Assembly: GCA_027563935.2 (NCBI GenBank)
Contig: CM050454.1
Location: 3,084,501 to 3,148,500, forward strand
Length of the DNA stretch: 64,000 nt
Source: Costus lasius
Lineage: Eukaryota; Streptophyta; Magnoliopsida; Zingiberales; Costaceae
Direction: 5' to 3'
Below, one piece after another: positions 10,401 through 25,700 of this stretch. The first letter of the stretch is position 1, and the number at the start of each line of letters is the position of its first letter. The notes beneath the pieces are model-generated. The model ran no database searches and had not been told where the DNA came from. It saw only the letters and a list, made by a program, of their open reading frames with translations. A program made the translations under genes and the position numbers.

Positions 10401-13400
10401 TTCATGATGCTAGTTCGCATTGGTGTATTGATTGGTACTAGACAATACCTGACTGTACTGTTCCGCACCAAATGTTACCAATAGTTTTGTTCAATATCAG
10501 ACTATACTAACATTTCCAATCGGGAGTACCGACTGGTATATTTGTTAGCTTGAGCGTGCTTACTTCATTGGTTCTTCCTAGTATACATTATTTTGCTTAG
10601 TCTGCAAAATTATTGTTTTAAAATTTGATCTAAACAAGGTTGTTTAATTAGTTTAGGTAACACATTTGTAGCCACAATATTATAATATATATCATTTTTT
10701 GTTTCCTATGTGCAATTGGCTTTATGAGTTTAGTAGTAACTAAATGGACATATGGGATTTTGCAATATTTGATGAGATGTAAATAATTAATGTACAAGTG
10801 CATGCATGCTCTTAGGAAATTGTAATTTCATTAAATAGGTGCATGTCTCTAAAAGATACCTTTCTTGGAAGTTGTATTTTATGAAATAGTAGTGACATAA
10901 TTGTCTTGTAAACATAAGATGTATTTATTTCCGAGTATAAATATTAGAGGGTTTAGTGCTATTCACTCAAGCAATTAATCAATATCTATTCTCTTCCGTA
11001 ATATTCAAAAGAAATATTCTCTTTTACAAGATTGAAAGCTATTTTATGGTTGTTGGATTAAACTTATGAAAGGTGCGTGTTGGACTTTATTTGAATCAAT
11101 GACACGAGGCATGCCCTTCTATATTTTCTAATTTCTAGTCAATATACTCCCTAATTTAAATACTGCTTTGTACCGGATAAAAAGCCTAGTATGTGATTTG
11201 GCATTATATTGTTAGGACATAGAAAGGGTTGAGTACTCACCTAGTACATAGGTATATTAATGTACGTATATAAGTATATAATTATATATCAATGTTCCAA
11301 CTATTAGTCCAGTACTTAGGGATGACAACGGGGCGGGTTGGGGTCGGGTTTTGCCATCCCGACCCAACCCCGACTTCCCCAAACCCATCCCCAACCCCGA
11401 CCCCGACCCCGAACCCAACGAGTTTAGAAAACCCAACCACACACTTGACCCTGCGGGGAAACTCGACCCTGACCGACTTAAAAAATAAGTATATATTATA
11501 AATAATATTTTAAAATTATTTTTCATTCCATATTTATAATATATAAATAAAAAATATTTTACATATACTATACAATCATTTTTATATCAAACTACTATAA
11601 ATTTAGTATCTAAATTATAACTTAGAAGGTGTAAATTTATCATTTTAATGATCGGGGCAGGTTCGGGGTGGGTACCTGAATTCCCATACCCGACCCTGAT
11701 CCGACTTTATCCCGTTGGGTTTTCCCTGAACCCGACCCGAGACCCAGTCAACTCGGGTTTTCCTCGGTGACTTCGGGTCGGGGCAGGGCGGGGCGGGGAT
11801 GAGTTTTCTTGCCATCTCTACCGGTACTAAACCACATTGTTTGCAGCAAGTAGCCAAGTACTAGTATATCAGTATTTTAAACCTTGAATATACCTAATAT
11901 AAATATCGTTGGTGGATAGTCTGATCTTAACCTAGCAACCAAAAAATTTAAGCGCTGTTGAAGTTTTATCTTTGAAGTTATCACATCTTGTGGCAACATT
12001 GTTAATCTTAAATTGAAATATTTTATTTCTTCCAATTGATTGCAGGGAGGAACTGTAACAGCTATGACAATCAATATGGGAATTCTTTTGGGCTATGTAC
12101 CTTCACATGATGGTCAGGTAGCGCTTAGTTATAAAAGTCACTATGGTTTTCTTGTTCTTTGATTGATCGAATTTGGTCTTAAGTGCATATTGTGTAGTCC
12201 TATATTATAAAAACGTGACTTAGACAAGAAATTGTATTTTAAAGTGGATTTCTAGACACTATCATATACCTCACAGGTCTTAGAAAACTTGAAGTAGACT
12301 AATAGTACTTTCCAGATTGATAAATGCTGAAAAGTCATATGACAACTTTATATCCCAAGATCATATATCTTTTGAAGTTGGCATCTGTGCGAGACAAATG
12401 ATGGGCTCATTAAAGAGCTTACAGCAAGTTAGAAATATGTATTTCTTACCACTATATCGAGCATTATCTTTTGTCTTATTTTCTAAAACTGATTTTATTG
12501 GGTTTATGATCATGGTGAAAATATACTGTTGATGAGTCCATATAGATTGGTCAAATCTTGACTTGTATCTACATGAAATATTTGCTACATCCTATTGGAA
12601 TAGATTGATAGATTTCTTACTTCTACTGGTTAGTTGATAATGATAACATTTTTAATTCAATACTATGAGGGTTATAATGTTAACTTGGTTGGTTGACTTT
12701 GGTAAGAAACTAGTCTAAATGCTACTAGTCCAGACTCCAGAATGGTATGTCCTGGTCGATACTAGTTGGTACCTATATATACACACTTTTTGGTCCAAAC
12801 CAACTAGCTCTGTGGATCTGTCCAAGTTTGGACTAGTACAAGTAAAAAATAGTAAAATACTAGGCAGTTTGGATGGATATTCCATTCCGTGGTGTCAAAG
12901 ATATGAAAGATATTGACCACATCAACATTGGGTTTGTATAACACTATTTTTTTAATGGATTGAATTCAATCAGCCAAATTAATGAATTATTGGGATTTGT
13001 TCAATTCGGAACATTTGACAGGAATCACAAAATAATTTAATGTGTTGCTCATCCAAGATTATTTGGATTTGTTGACATATGTATATGTATATGTAAGTCT
13101 GACATCAAACTAATACAATTATACAAATTGAATTTGAAAACCTTGGACAAGGTTATATATGTTTTGGTGGATGCTTCCTGAGAAATATAGATTGAAGTAG
13201 TCACTCATGCTCAATAATTAGAGATGATCAGACTCAGAGGGAGAGCAGTAGCAAATGTAGCGGTGGTAGATTCTACACATGCCATTTGTTGATCTAGTTG
13301 AGAATTGGTGTCTCCAAAATTATATTAATCTATCTAGGGTTATGTGCTTAAATATAAAAATTGATGATAATTGGATAAACCTGTTAGGATATAACTAGAT

Positions 13401-16400
13401 CGAATAAGCTAACTTATAAGTTTTAAACCATAGACTTGCTTTTTTAACATTCTCAATCAAGGTTTTGAATTCTGGTCTAGCATACTACCGGTCCAGATTC
13501 TTCTTAGACTCGTATATATAAAAATCGGACCAGTTTTTATAACATTGTTCTCAATAGATATAAAGGTTGCGGAGTTGGTAGATCATGAGCAAGTTTGGCT
13601 TGTGGCCCTTGTGCTTATCCACGAGTAGGGAGGTAAGACTTGGTCTCTGTCCTCCCCTTGATCTATGCTACAATATTTGCCATGACTCCCTAACTGTGGA
13701 GCTACTAAACTACTAATATCTAAAGTTGTGGAAGACTGAAAGTAGTAAAGGTACCACTAAATGCCATGAAAACTTATAGCAATCATGAAAAAGTATTCAG
13801 ATGATTAGGTACTGTAGCATCCACCGATAATTGAAATTGCATGGAAAAACGAGAGTCATCAAGTCCAAAAAGAAACTTCGCCACCAAGAAATCTTCTTGC
13901 TGCTAGAGTAGTGTTGCCATATCTATAGTTGGGGGATAATATTATGATAACTCTTCCACGTGTCCTTTAAAAGAGAATAATACTCTTGTAGATGTCGATC
14001 ATCTTGTTTGAGGCTGAAAATGTCTTCATGGAATTGGTAGACATGAGTATCTTGTTGTGGTGAATAAGTAATAGTCTATGTCCCACTCTGCTTTGACAGG
14101 TTTTTAGGAATATAATTGTGGAAATAATACTGTGCTCTATACTATTTAGCAGGTGAGAATTGCCATAATAGAATGTCGTTACAACCCATAAGAATGCTTT
14201 ATGGTAGCAAGAGGACGACTATACTAGATGATGATTCTTCTCATGTGATCCAAGCAAAATACTGCATAAATTGCGTCTAAAGAAATGGTTGGCTGTTGGC
14301 ACTGCTTAAGTTTATTGTCGTTCCAAAAGTAGTTGTAGAGTTAAGGTCATGGTTTATGGAAGAAAGATCCATGACAAGAAAGCCAAATAACACAAGGAAG
14401 CATCAAAAGAAAAATAGGAATAGGGTTATGACAAGGGGATCAAAACATAACTCTACTACTACTACCAAACAATCCATAAAAGAAGGAAAAAAAAGAGAGA
14501 TAAGCTTGTTCTCTTTACAACTTGTTGGAGGGATAGGGAGGGAGGCAAGAGAAGAGGTGGTGGTGGGAAAGTAGGCAGCAGGTGATGGAATGGAGACAAT
14601 CGGCCATGATTGAAGAGACACAATGAGCAATGGTGGAAGAGAGGAGGCTAGATTTAGGTTGGCTCTGATATTATGTTTTAAAAAAGGGGGAAATCATCTT
14701 GTATTGATCATAAGGACATTAATACATAAAGCATATATATAGGAATAGGGTCACTACAACCGACCTAATGAGACATGTGACCGCAGTTTAGATAGGAGTG
14801 GAAAGAGGAGAGTGGGGAGAATGACTAGAGTTTGGAGATGCCTGCTTTATTACCAATTTAGGTGAACGAATGTTTCTTATGGTTCACTAATACAAGAGGT
14901 AAGCACACATGTAGATACCTAGTCACAAAAGTTTTAGAGATAGATAATGTGAGACTAAACTTGTGGCAATCATTCTAGCATATAAGAACTCAAGCAAATT
15001 TAATTACAATTAGTCATATTTATAATTATTTTGATAATATAAATACTTCAATTTATCATGCTTATATAATTTAATAAAAATATTTCTAACACAATATAAT
15101 TTTATTAATTATGAAATTTATAAACACATTAAAGGATATTTCTTTTTTTGTGGAAATTTATTATTGTATGTACATATACACAGTGTCAGTATGTCTAATA
15201 GCATATGTCCGTATATCTACTATACATCAATCGAAGACAAGAGTGTTGCACCGATATGGATTGAGATTCTAAACCCTGCCTCATAGATAATCTCATCTAC
15301 TTTGGTATTTGGACTGGCTTTCAATAACGTAGGACACATTGTACACATATGATTGCAAGTTCCACAAAACTGATGAGGTTCTTTTTCTTTGATAAAAGTT
15401 CCACATGTAACTCGTAAGTCACAACCTTGGTTAGAAATCTCATTATTGGTACTGGTACCATTCTTTTGTTGGACTATGTATACAGTACCATAACAATTGC
15501 ATATCAGTTATACAGTCCAATATTTTTTAAGGAATAAAAAATATTGTATTTGTATTAATTGTGCACTAAATTTACTGATACAATGTGATTGTGTTTGTTG
15601 GCTTCATGCCGTATACCAGGCACACTCATTGCACGGAACTGAGTCCTTGTAGCTTGATTGCAACTATATATTTCATTGTGAATTTTTTTGTTGCTCAAAA
15701 CTTGTGTCGCTCATACATTGTTAGCTCACCAAAATGCTTTTAGAGAAAACAGAAACTACAAACTAATCCTGATTGCTTATATCTCATTGTCAGAATTCAC
15801 TCTTGTAGGTTTTACTCCGCTCAGGACAATTTCATGGCAAAGTGAGGTTTAGGTATGGATAATTTCTGGTCAGGTTTATGCTGTATTAATTGTATGAAAT
15901 GGGAAGTAAATGTTTCTTTACGATAATCCACTAATTGCTGAGCGATTTACATCTCAGATACATCAATTGGTAATGACTTTCTTTTATAATATTGGTGCAA
16001 TATGTGATATGACTTGTTTTACTTTTGTTTAATTTGACTTTGCATTTTCTCAGATTAGTTGTGCATACTCTCGTGCTAAGCTGATTTGTGCCTAAAAAGT
16101 TTTAGGCCTTCCTTTCTTTGGTCACTGGCTGGGACTGATAACATTGAGTTCTATGGCAGTATAGCACCCATATCATCTTCTTCCTTTGCTCTGAATTCTT
16201 TGAGATATGAACTAAATGGTCTTGTTCATTTTCCTTTCTTTCCAATTAACTCCACTAATCCATCAGCAAGTTATCCTTGTTCTCAACAAATCTGATCTAG
16301 TATTAATTAAGCGGATTTAGGATACTGCAGAGTGCAGAAGAGTGTTCTTTGGATACTCATAAAGAAAAGGAAAGAGGGAGTAGAGGGATAAAAAAAACTT

Positions 16401-16706
16401 GCTGTATCAAATTTGGATTTGTTGGGATTCCAATTTTTAGCTCAAACATTAGAATCCTGCCAAGAAGCTTGCAAACCTCTTTCCTGACCTAAATCTATAT
16501 ACTGACAATAAGAATTGAAAAATCTAGAAGATAAAGCAAGTCAATTAGGAACGAGGTAAGTGCTGGAGCCTGCACTTCCACTATCTGATCCATCATGAGA
16601 GATATTTATAGTGCTAGTTAACAAGGTTTTAAATCTACCACTTAGTATGGGTGATACATACCAGTCCGACGATAGATCGGTTATTTATATATAAATAAAT
16701 AAATAA

Positions 16707-16761
<55 letters not shown>

Positions 16762-19700
16762 TCTATTGGTACCATGTGTCAGGTACCACTGGTACGGTAA
16801 ATGGTCCAATAACATTACACCAGTTCGGACTAGTATTTTAAACCTTGTTAGTTAAACTTGACTTCACAAGTCTCAATGATCAAAAGGGTGAGACAGCCTA
16901 GTGATGATTGTCCGTCAATGTATTATTTAGTTTTAGATCAACATGTAAATCTTCATAGATAGATCATCATTAACACTTGGTTTAAAAGATATGGAAGCTC
17001 AAATCCCTACTACAAAGTACAAACCCAAATTTTTTTTGGCTTATCCTAGTACGATGCACACTAAAGACTGCCTTCTAATACTGCAACTAGACTTGCGAGG
17101 AAACTGATATAGTGACTTAGTAAGCTTAAAATAACGTAGCTCATTTAGAAAATTTTTAAGCCCAACTAATGACATTAAGCTCATTAGATTTTATATGGAT
17201 ATAGTTCTTCTTCCACTTCTTAGATGAGATTAAATCAGGCGTCACAATTTCTCATCAAGCCTTAGGTATTAACTCATAGCTCAAAACCATCCTTGGTAGC
17301 ACGTGGATTAGTCTAATGATAGCTCTATCTCTATCATCTGCAGAAACCATTTTATATTGGATCCTTTAATACTATTTATTACAACTTGCGTAATGAACTA
17401 AACTAGGATATCGTATCTAGAAAAGAAATGCAAAGTGCCTGTCTCTTACGCAATGCCACATTATGCACATCTTCCCACAAGTACCCCAATACCAAGAGTC
17501 AGTAGGTCAATCTCAACAAAACTGGTTTAAGAAGCATCTCTACAGCTCCTTGCAACTAGACCAAAGATATTGAACTTAGTATAACCCACATGGCCATTGC
17601 TGTCATTTGGTGTTGGATGGACTGAAATGCTCCGAATGGACAAGATCTTCAGAAACGAACAGATATACTAGGAAAGAATTGAGGACAAATTCTTCGCAGC
17701 CTTAGCAGTCACAAAGTTTTCCAGTCTCTTTAGCTGTTTCAGCCTTCAGTTAGGACTTCTGTGTACTAGGATATTGATATTTCTTTAATGTAATGTATCC
17801 CTCGTAGTTCTATCGGTTCATGTTTTCTTGGATTGTACTTTTATTATTCTGTGTATTAATTTGAGAAATTACTGTCTTTTCCTCAAAATATTACTTCCCA
17901 CCTGCTAAATCAAGATATTTCTCCATTTGGCCATTTCAATAACAATGCCTTCTAAGATTTGATGAGCCATTACCCTAAAAGCTTAAGCTATTAGGAAAAT
18001 TTCAGATTTATAGCATATATCTATACTTTATCTGTGTCCTCCACGATTTAGCCATTTTTATTTTCCCAAATATCAGAATGAAAGTGGGATAGAATTCAAT
18101 CTCTTTGATTTGTGCTCTTTTACCATATTAAAATTTGATTGATTGATCAGTTATAATTGAAGTTTAACTGTTTATCTTGTGAGGAAACGATTTAATTTAT
18201 AGTTAAATAATATCAATGTGCTAGTTGTATCTTTTTGGCGTCTTGAACCTCAATCCTTCTTAGCATGTTTGACTAAACACTTCCCCATTTTATGCCCCTC
18301 TTATCTACATCGACCTTTTGGAGGGTCTCTTCTATAAATGTTCAACTTGGACAATTTAAAATGTAGTAGAAAAGTTTACTTTTATGCTTCCTTCCCAGTC
18401 CTTAAACCAATAAACATATTAGTGAACGTTGGGCTTCTTTTCTCAGAGACCTCAAAGAAGTGAAGCACATTGCAAGTTTGGTGGAAACTTAACTCTAAAG
18501 TCTATAAACAACCTTTGAGCAAAATTTATGCAATAGTGAATGGATTGAGTGCTAGGTATAGATAAATTTGGTGAATGACTATACTTTCTTCACCATCTTA
18601 TTGGCCAATGTAATATCATTGATATCCTTCATCATTGAAGTCCTAGTAATGTGTTTACACAAGAAGTCTAAAATAAGTCCAACTATAGTTGACGTCCAAA
18701 CAAGAGGGAGTCAAGTACCGAAATAGAGTAAATGTGGTAGAGGAGAAATTACCGATAGTAACTATGTTAATTCAATGGCACCACTTACCTTAGTGTTAAG
18801 CCACATATATAGGTTATTAGGCTTAGCTGTAAATAATTATAGATTGCAAAATAAAATAGGATATAAGACTATGCAAGATAATAATTATAATAACTAATAA
18901 ACATGATAATTACCTAACAGCACAAATATACTAATTTACTACTTAATTAATTATCTCTATCAATACTAGTTCAAAGTATAGAATTAAATATTGGAATGTA
19001 TTGCCCTACAACAGTATGTATAGGTTCAATCTTGTATCAGACTACTAATAAAAGGTCAATATTTTGTATATTTATATAATATTTTAGCTATAGGTACTAT
19101 CACTCTTAGTACATACTAATACGTACATTGTGACAATGGACTGATAATTCAAAATTTGGTTCAAAGTTAAACACCCACCTAATTGTTGATTGTTGGTACC
19201 ATATATACTATGGAGCATGAACCAATCTCCTAGAACACAATATCCATCAATCAAGGTTTTAAAATTCACATGTATTGGCATATGGTACCGATCATGTCCA
19301 CAGTTCCACCTAAAACATATTATATATTATATATACATATACATTATATATATATATATATATATATAGGGCAGACCTGTCCAGACCACTTGTATTGTAC
19401 GTATTGGTTTTTAAATATACGCATGTAGATGTTGCAACAATCTTGATAGTAAATTGAGGTTTTTGAATATGTCACTTTTATGTTGCTGCAACTTAGATTC
19501 TCATGCTTTTCTAGATAACTTGATGTGTTCCGCAAGTGCACGGACAAATCGAAGTAATAAAATATCGATCCCACCGGGACCAATGGCTAAGTACTGATTC
19601 TCGCTTAAATTTGTTAGCTAGACAAATCAGGGAGAAAATGATCTTTATTGCTACTAAAAGGAACGAAGAAGCAATGAGCAGGCTTTGGTTGTAATCAAGT

Positions 19701-22700
19701 TATGGGAAAATTCAGGATTTAGGGTTCACCACTCTATGTTCCACGACTATAAAATTAAAGGTATCCTGTGAATGATTTACCATGCTGAAGGGGATTTATC
19801 CATATGTATGGATTGCCCATTCTCAGTAGTACAATCCGGTATTTATCTGAATTAATCCCCTACTCTCGTGGTAATTAACTCAAGATAAATCCAATGGTCT
19901 CTTGATAAATCTAAAGATCCCTCAGGCCAATTCAAACTACTCTCGTGTTCAAATCAACCTGTTCAACTATTATAGGTCCGACGTCTCAATTCATTTCTCA
20001 GTACTTCTTGAGACGTCTAGGATATGAGAATCATGGCCTGTAATCATCATATAATTATAACAATAATAATTGAATCTAACAAGAGTAAATAACTTCATAA
20101 GATAGTATAAAACAATCAAATCATGAAAACAAGAGGGCTACGCCCTTAATCCTGAATAAAAGTTTACGCTAGCATGTTATACACGTTCACGTAAATCCAT
20201 GTTTTTGATTACAAATTGGCTAAATAATACGAAAAAAAAACGAAGGAAGACAAGGATCAATGTCTCCTGATGAAGATCGTCGCCAACAATCCTTGAAATT
20301 GAAGCTTTTTCGGTGTGAAATCGTCGGTCGCCGCTCTCTGCCCTAGTTTTCGCCCTTTCTCCAAATTCTGCTCGAAAATTGACCAAAAAGTCCTCAAATT
20401 CAGCCCAAAGCTCCCTTAAATAGTTCTCTATCCTTGTATTAGGTTTCCCCCAAAATTTGGTTCGAAAACGGATTGAATTGGGTGAAAAACGAGGTCAAAT
20501 CCGAATCTGGCGGAAATAATTACGGCCGTAAAATGTTTCGCGGGCGGCCGTGAAACATTCTATTAAATTCCAGATTTTCTACTCGATAAAATTACGGCCG
20601 TGAAAGATTTTACGGGCGGCCGTGAAACTCTATGTTCAAACTGGCTTGAAGAAATTACGGCTGTAAAATATTTCACGCCCAAGGCTGTAAAATACTCTGT
20701 TGAACTTTGATGTGGCCGTGATGGAAATTACGGGCGTAGCCGTAATTCCTTCTGTACTTTGCAAAATACGGCCGTGAAAATTTTCATGGTAGGCCGTATT
20801 TCCTAAACAAATTCCAATCTCCATGAAATTTCATGGACAACTTCGTCTTGACTTGTAGAGTTCATCCATGTGCTTGGATTCATTAAAATCTATCAATTTG
20901 TAGTCATTTTCACATGAAATATGATAAAAGTAAAGAAAGGTGAAGATTCCGAACAAACAAAGAGATTTAAGCCAAAATATATGAAAATACGTTAGAAAAG
21001 AAAGATAATTAATGGTAAAAGTGTACTAAATATATTATATAAATGCATGTCATGATAACCTCACACCAATGTCACACTACAAAAGCTCCCATTGCTCGAG
21101 TGGATTAACAGAAGGATTCACTCTTTTCGAGTCTTGCCTTCTGATTCATTTCTTGGTCGGAACTAGAAATTTGCCTTGTATACTCCTTTTACTCATTCAC
21201 AAATATGTAAATTGTAGTTTATGGTTTACTGCAGAGTTGATGAACCTCAGTGTCCTGAAAGAGTTCTCAATGAACCAGATTGGGCTCGTTTCCCTAGAGG
21301 TGCACTTTATGCATTGCAAAGTAAAGGACACCATCTAACCAAGGTAAAAAAAAATACAACACTTGTTGATATGTGTTAAAGACTTTTTAATATGTAAATT
21401 ATGTCAATGTTTCAGTAATTATACTCTCACTTCAATGTTTTTCATTTTCCTTTTTAAGTTATACTGTCCTTCTTTGTTCAGTTTATGTTTTTCTCCTAGA
21501 TTTAATATATGTTCTAAAGATGGGAATCTTTTTCAGTATGGAACTCGGTCATCTTATTTTGGCAATGAATTGATGGAATAGTTTTTGGTGAAAACATTTA
21601 TTTTTGTTTGAAAACAAATACATGCTAATCAAATTTTCAAGTTCAATAGTTTTTGGTGAAAGTATTGATTTTAGTGTGAAAAAAACACATGCTAGTCAAA
21701 ATTTGAAGTTCAACAAATGAAAATATTTACATTGTGCGATCTTCTTTACATGTTTTGATTTTAAGTTGTTTGCATGACGTCATATTTTTGTTCTTTTGAT
21801 TAAAAAAGTTGAAAATGTAAAATTAAGTTAATTGATGATATAAAGGAAAAACTTGTTTGACATCGGAAAATACTGTACCATGGATACACAAACTAGAATT
21901 TAGTTGCTATTGCCGCCATTCAAACAGCTGTAAATGCCAATAGCAAGCTATAGATGAAGTTGTCTGGAATCATGTAGCTGCAGAATCATGTAGCTGCAGA
22001 ATCATGCAGCTGCTGGTGATGCATGGTGAGCAACATTTTATAATTTCTATAAGATCTATTTTCAAGCATTTCCACACCTGTTAAAATCTAACGTATGTTG
22101 GAGAAAATGAGCAGAAAGCCCGTATATCTGAGCAGCTCTACTCTAACAAATGCAAGTCTTGACTCTTTCAACTGATTGCTACCCATATCATTTATGAGCT
22201 AGTCCACGTAAAGGAAGTACAGTGGATATATGGTAGAAGCCTAGAAGGCTAACATAATGTATGCTATAACATGCCAAATATTGACTTATTAGAATTTTAG
22301 GTTGGCATCTTGTGTGCTATTTTGGGTTCCTATGGTGCCTCTGTTTTCTGCCTAAAGACATTTTTGAGATTGATTATGGATGTGAGCATAAAATGACTAC
22401 TAATGATATGCGTTGAGTGAAGTTTGAGAACACTTATTCCACACACCACATTGGAAATGGAACATAACAATATCATTAATCAAGTCAATATAAATCACTT
22501 AACAACAAATAAGTAGCCACCATCTATTTATTTGACATGAGATTAACAAAATTTGAAGTATATCATAGTCATTACAAAGGGATAAATGATGGAAAAGCAT
22601 ATCGACAATATATTTTAGGAAATGAGATTAATAACAATGAACAAAGTATCTCACTATCACATTCAGACTTACTAAAAGACTAGATGCTTGAATGTAAACC

Positions 22701-25700
22701 TATGGAGACACCAATAATCAAAATTCAAAATATTCCCCCCTAATGGAATTCAAACTAGTAGATAGATGCACATCATAGCTTTAATGCGGATAGTGCAATA
22801 TATTAATGAGTTCCTTGGAAAGGTCTACTGTACAAGAAAAATGGACACATAATAATAAAGATATGCTGAAGCAGGCCATCAATTTTTGGATATGGAACTT
22901 GTGTTGGTGTAATCTGGTGACTTGATAAGCGAAAAAAAAAGTGGCGTCCAAAGGTTTGAAATTTTGGTTTGAGACTGTGTCTTAGTTTACGCTCAGACTT
23001 GTACATACCAGCCACATGCGCATGGCTGATGAGCAAAGACAAATTTCTATCGGGTCCTCTTGTTATAATTTAATTTAAAACTAATTTGTTATTTTATTTT
23101 GCAGGACTTGTTTGTAATTTTTAGACACCTATGGGTTTATGTGTAAATTTTCTTTTAAACCCTTTTTCCTTTTCTCTTGCCGAGGGTTTCTTTTTCCCCT
23201 TTTCGTTTTATTTTTCTCCTTCGTGAGCGGCAGCGACATCAAATCCTCTTCTTGGGCGACAAGAGTTCGGCCACCCTTCTCCTTCTTCTTTGATGGGGCA
23301 ACGATGGAGGATTCCTCAAAAGGCGCATGAGTGAAAGCCATTTCCTAAGAAGCGTGGACAACACCTTTCTCCTTTCATCTTCTTCCCCTTCTCTTCGTTG
23401 CTATTAGGTAAATTTTTCATCCCTACATCTCGGTTGATATTATTTTTGGGTTCTTGATGATGAAATTAGGGAAGTTCCGTTAATAATATTCCTTGTTCGA
23501 TTTTGGGATTTGTAGCTCGGATTTCTCCAATCTGTTCCTGTGAGTTTTATTCCCCTGCTTTATGTCTTCGCATTATCTTTGATTGAAGACAGCGACTTTA
23601 TATTTGTTTCTGAAAGTATCCCTTATGTGTTAGTTTTCGAAAGAGGACAGTAGATCTTCTTGGATGTTTGAAGAAAATATATATATATAAGTAAACTTTA
23701 TTAAGTGCGTACATGCAGACGTATTTCTAATCTAAGCAAACGTTATTTCATTGTGCTGGGATGGTTTTCTTTTATTTTCGTCAAAACTTCATGCGATTAC
23801 TTATAGCTGTGTAGGCTAAGTTTAATAATATTACTTGTTCCCCTTAATTCCTCTTTACAAATTCTTATGATTTGATTTCGTTTCCACGTAGCAGGTTATA
23901 AATTGCTTTTCTTACTTAAAGGTATTAGTCATCCCATGTCTTCTGTTTGACTACATTACCATGTGATTAATAATTTTATTTGTCTCTACTTAATCATGCT
24001 CCTTTATGTTAACAATATTTGAGTGATGATTTAGAGAAAATGATACACTGTTACAATGTGGGTATCTGTATTGCTTGATTTAAAAAAAAAAAAAAATCCT
24101 TGAACATATCTGTTATGCAGCGAATGAATAGTAAATTTTATTTGATGTTATTATTAACTTTTGCAAATATAAGCTTGCTAGAACTGAGAAATTCTTTAAA
24201 CCATATATGGTGATGTATAACCTGATCTGGAATTCCAATATCTCTTGTTGTTAATACCAATATCTCTTGTTGTTAATAACAGATACATTCATAAGTGGCT
24301 AAATTGATTTGGTTTAATTAATAAAGGTGATAGACATGATAAGATGATTCAATTGCTATTTTAATTGCAACTGTACTAGTCTACTGCAAGTTAAGTTTTC
24401 AAATTTTGGATTTCTTTACCTTGGAAACCATAGTAGGAGACTTATGAAGTGTTCCTTTAGGAGTGGAACCGTCCCAAATAATTGAATGGATATTACTTTT
24501 ATAGATGTAATTAGTTTGTATAAATCTTAATCAATGTTAATGTCCATCTTAAAGTTAATTTTCAAATCTGCAACAGTATACATACAAACGTACTCTCTAT
24601 TCTAAATAAATGCCATTCCCCTAGATTAAGTTCTATGTGGTGATGAATGGGACTTTATGGTTGGATTTACTATTTTTAATTCTTCATTGATTGGAAATCC
24701 TTTTGCATATCTGAAACGTGAAATTGATTTGGGAACTGTGGAGTGTATTTAAAATTTATCAAATAGTTTTATGTATTCGTGTAATTGAAACTTGGTCTTT
24801 CTATTTTAATAAGTAATTAACAAGACATGGTAATATAATTTTAAGGTAGCAAGGAAATCAAGACTGGACTTCAAGTGAATCAATAATACAGAATATTGGT
24901 AGAATTCTGTTAAGTCAACATTTGAGGTAGGAATCTAATCCTTCTTCTTTCATCACAGCATTTTGAGTTATCTGAATTCTGTGATACCTTATAGTTCACT
25001 TCCATTGATTATTGCTTCTTTACCGTTGAATTCATTATCATTTGTTTATTGATCATTGTGATGGATATGACATGGTTGCATGGTTGCTTTGGTTAATACA
25101 CTTGTGATGATAGTTTAGTTCTTTTGGTGATTACTTGATGTCGTGGCATTGATGGATCTTATGATACCACCGTGTACTCTATAGTGTCGAGTGCGGATCG
25201 ACTATAGAGGTGCTAGCTAGAGGTCACCTGACGGGAAGTCATTAGACTTACCGGGGTCCTGGATGTTGGACGCAACATCCCCCGAGCTGTCTGAGGGGCA
25301 GTTGTTCCATCGGTTGAGCAACGATGGAAACACTCTAACAAAGAGTGCGGACTCGATTGTGAGGTTATTATGTGGTTACGCTCTTGATTTTACACGACTA
25401 TGATGATGTGATGTTTACATGTAGAATAGTGAAATTGTTTTTAATTACCTTTCCTTGTTACATGCATTTTGTGATTCCTACTTAGCTCTTCTCGCTAACT
25501 CCTTTGTTTTGCCTCCAGGTCCAGGTCCGGCCCAAACCCAAAACGAATAGCTAGATAGAAATGACGGCTGTGGGGAAATAAATAGCTAAAGTGGTTTTGT
25601 TTCTTGAGTTGTGACATTTGTATTTCTGTTTGCATTGCTAACCAACTTCGAGTTTTGTTGAGAAATTGTAATAAGCATACCATGATTTGTTTTTTTGGTT

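Larger units (their letters stand above)
7803..12045. other. GALAK intron 2, transposon and microsatellite rich
   Basis: This 4243-bp intron holds the TA/TACA microsatellite (8640-9235) and the MITE at 11317-11820. Between 10390 and 11890 there are pieces of the CAAGG repeat family, for example a right end TTTAAACCTTG near 11877. No other gene was seen. Confidence 0.7.
12118..15808. other. GALAK intron 3
   Basis: This 3691-bp intron has no second gene. It holds a short CAAGG-type hAT MITE (13458-13547), related partial pieces around 12720-12850, and a possible copia remnant near 14661. Confidence 0.6.

Noticed and set aside
14296..14640. Lys-rich 92-codon frame in GALAK intron 3
   Set aside because: Composition-driven, no motif; it lies beside a weak copia primer-site-like sequence but has no copia protein similarity I can recognise.
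15843..15852. Upstream GT donor in GALAK exon 4 (AG|GTTTAG)
   Set aside because: Using it would shift the frame of exon 5; the GTATGG donor at 15853 keeps VRFRVDEPQ continuous.
23129..23341. Small frames repeated at 30818-31030
   Set aside because: They are inside the LTRs, so they appear twice; no known protein character.
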